From Pseudomonadota bacterium (GTDB lineage Bacteria > Pseudomonadota > Gammaproteobacteria > Burkholderiales > Rhodocyclaceae), in contig JAEWVQ010000361.1 in assembly GCA_023459095.1 (NCBI GenBank), positions 1 to 7,409 on the forward strand: a stretch of 7,409 nt of DNA, written 5' to 3'. Of the stretch, positions 6,513 through 7,409 are shown in pieces (the first letter of the stretch is position 1; the number at the start of each line of letters is the position of its first letter). The notes beneath the pieces are model-generated. The model ran no database searches. It was not told the origin of the DNA and saw only the letters and a program-made list of their open reading frames with translations. The translations under genes and the position numbers were made by a program.

Positions 6513-7409
6513 TCAGGCGCCCTCACCCTTCACTTCACCGAGCAGCGCGCGCAGGCCGTCCTCATCGACGATATCGACGCCGAGCTCCTGCGCCTTCGTC
6601 AGTTTGGAGCCGGCCTCGGCGCCCGCCACCACGTAATCCGTCTTCTTCGACACCGAACCGCTGACCTTGCCGCCATGGGCCTCGATCAGCGCCTTCGCCT
6701 CGTCGCGCGACATCGTCGGCAGGGTGCCGGTGAGCACGAAGGTCTTGCCTGCCGCGCGATCCGACGCGGGCGCGGCCGGCGCGCCCTCTTCCCAACGCAC
6801 GCCGGCGGCGCGCAACTGCTCGACCACCTCGACGTTGTGCGCCTCGGCGAAGAACTCGACGATGCTGCGCGCGACGATGGGGCCGACGTCGGGCACCAAC
6901 TGCAGCGCGGCCTCGTCGGCGGCGATCAGCGCATCCAGGCTGCCGAAGTGGCGCGCCAGATCCTTCGCCGTGGCCTCGCCGACATTGCGGATGCCGAGCG
7001 CAAAGATGAAGCGCGCGAGCGTCGTGTTGCGACTCTTGTCGATCGCCGCGAGCAGGTTGTGCGCCGACTTCTCGCCCATGCGCTCCAGCGTGGCGAGCGC
7101 GAGCACGCCGAGTTTGTAGAGATCGGCCGGCGTTTTGACGATCGCCGCCTCGACCAGTTGATCGACGAGCTTGTCGCCCAGGCCCTCGATATCCATCGCC
7201 CGCCGCCCGGCGAAATGCAGCAGCGCCTGCTTGCGCTGCGCCGGGCAGAACAGGCCACCGGTGCAACGCGCCACCGCCTCGTCCTCGCCGCGCACCACGT
7301 GCGAGCCGCACACCGGACAGGCCGGGTAGTTCGCCAGCAGGTCGAAGCGCGGCAGCTCACCGGCGCGGCGTTCGAGCACCGGCCCGACCACCTCGGGAAT
7401 GACGTCGCC
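6513..7409 (-). CDS. ligA: NAD+-dependent DNA ligase, C-terminal part (5' end outside window)
   Basis: Seals nicks in duplex DNA using NAD+ during replication and repair. The visible 298 residues run from the end of the OB-fold (GDVIPEVVGPVLERR, 1-15 of the visible part) through a four-cysteine zinc finger (Cys31, Cys34, Cys49, Cys55; spacing CX2CX14CX5C, the same as E. coli LigA as I recall it), the helix-hairpin-helix region (about 74-200, with GLGDKLVDQLV, LGIRNVGEATAKDLA and VPDVGPIVARSI) and the BRCT domain (about 219-298, KTFVLTGTLPTMSRDEAK and KKTDYVVAGAEAGSKL). Compared with the roughly 670-residue family, about 375 N-terminal residues, including the adenylation domain and its catalytic KxDG lysine, lie beyond base 7409. 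The first in-window ATG is internal and not a start. The gene ends with TGA 44 nt before galU. No defect is seen in the visible part. Confidence 0.97.
   Translation of the reverse strand, partial: GDVIPEVVGPVLERRAGELPRFDLLANYPACPVCGSHVVRGEDEAVARCTGGLFCPAQRKQALLHFAGRRAMDIEGLGDKLVDQLVEAAIVKTPADLYKLGVLALATLERMGEKSAHNLLAAIDKSRNTTLARFIFALGIRNVGEATAKDLARHFGSLDALIAADEAALQLVPDVGPIVARSIVEFFAEAHNVEVVEQLRAAGVRWEEGAPAAPASDRAAGKTFVLTGTLPTMSRDEAKALIEAHGGKVSGSVSKKTDYVVAGAEAGSKLTKAQELGVDIVDEDGLRALLGEVKGEGA

Noticed and set aside
5323..6636. 437-codon open frame on the plus strand opposite galU
   Set aside because: Mirror frame of galU running on across the gap and into the end of ligA; the translation is His- and Arg-rich with no family resemblance.

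Overview
The window is GC-rich (about 70% by eye) and densely coded. All four genes lie on the minus strand, so the biological reading order runs from base 7409 down to base 1. The galU and ligA proteins are of ordinary proteobacterial type. Together with the GC content and the avoidance of TTA, CTA and TCA codons, this suggests a high-GC betaproteobacterium, perhaps of the Rhodocyclales (Thauera/Azoarcus-like). That placement is inference from general impression, not from a search.

Right part, 7409 to 5563: the 3' half of ligA (NAD+-dependent DNA ligase: zinc finger, helix-hairpin-helix region, BRCT) is followed after 44 nt by a complete galU (UDP-glucose pyrophosphorylase). galU ends just before a strong GC hairpin with no U-tract. 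These are housekeeping genes and probably share a transcript.

Middle, 5562 to 5309: a 254-nt non-coding gap separates galU from the next gene. It holds the galU-proximal hairpin and a long imperfect dyad centred on a perfect 14-bp palindrome. A promoter and any operator for the downstream operon should be here, but I could not identify -35/-10 boxes with confidence.

Left part, 5308 to 1: two genes of a widespread but poorly characterised amidoligase/transglutaminase system. The first encodes 1143 residues: a transglutaminase-like Cys-His-Asp domain fused to a DUF2126 domain (putative amidoligase). The second, cut by the window edge, encodes a circularly permuted ATP-grasp ligase (DUF404/DUF407 type) fused to an alpha-E (DUF403) domain. 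Comparative genomics predicts that such genes cooperate to make, and perhaps cleave or transfer, an unknown peptide or amide-linked modification. No product is established as far as I know. The two genes are joined by an unusual junction in which an 18-codon micro-ORF overlaps the stop of the first (ATGA) and the start of the second (GTGA).

The long open frames on the plus strand are codon-for-codon mirror frames of these genes and are not annotated. I saw no RNA genes, CRISPR arrays, insertion sequences or phage elements.
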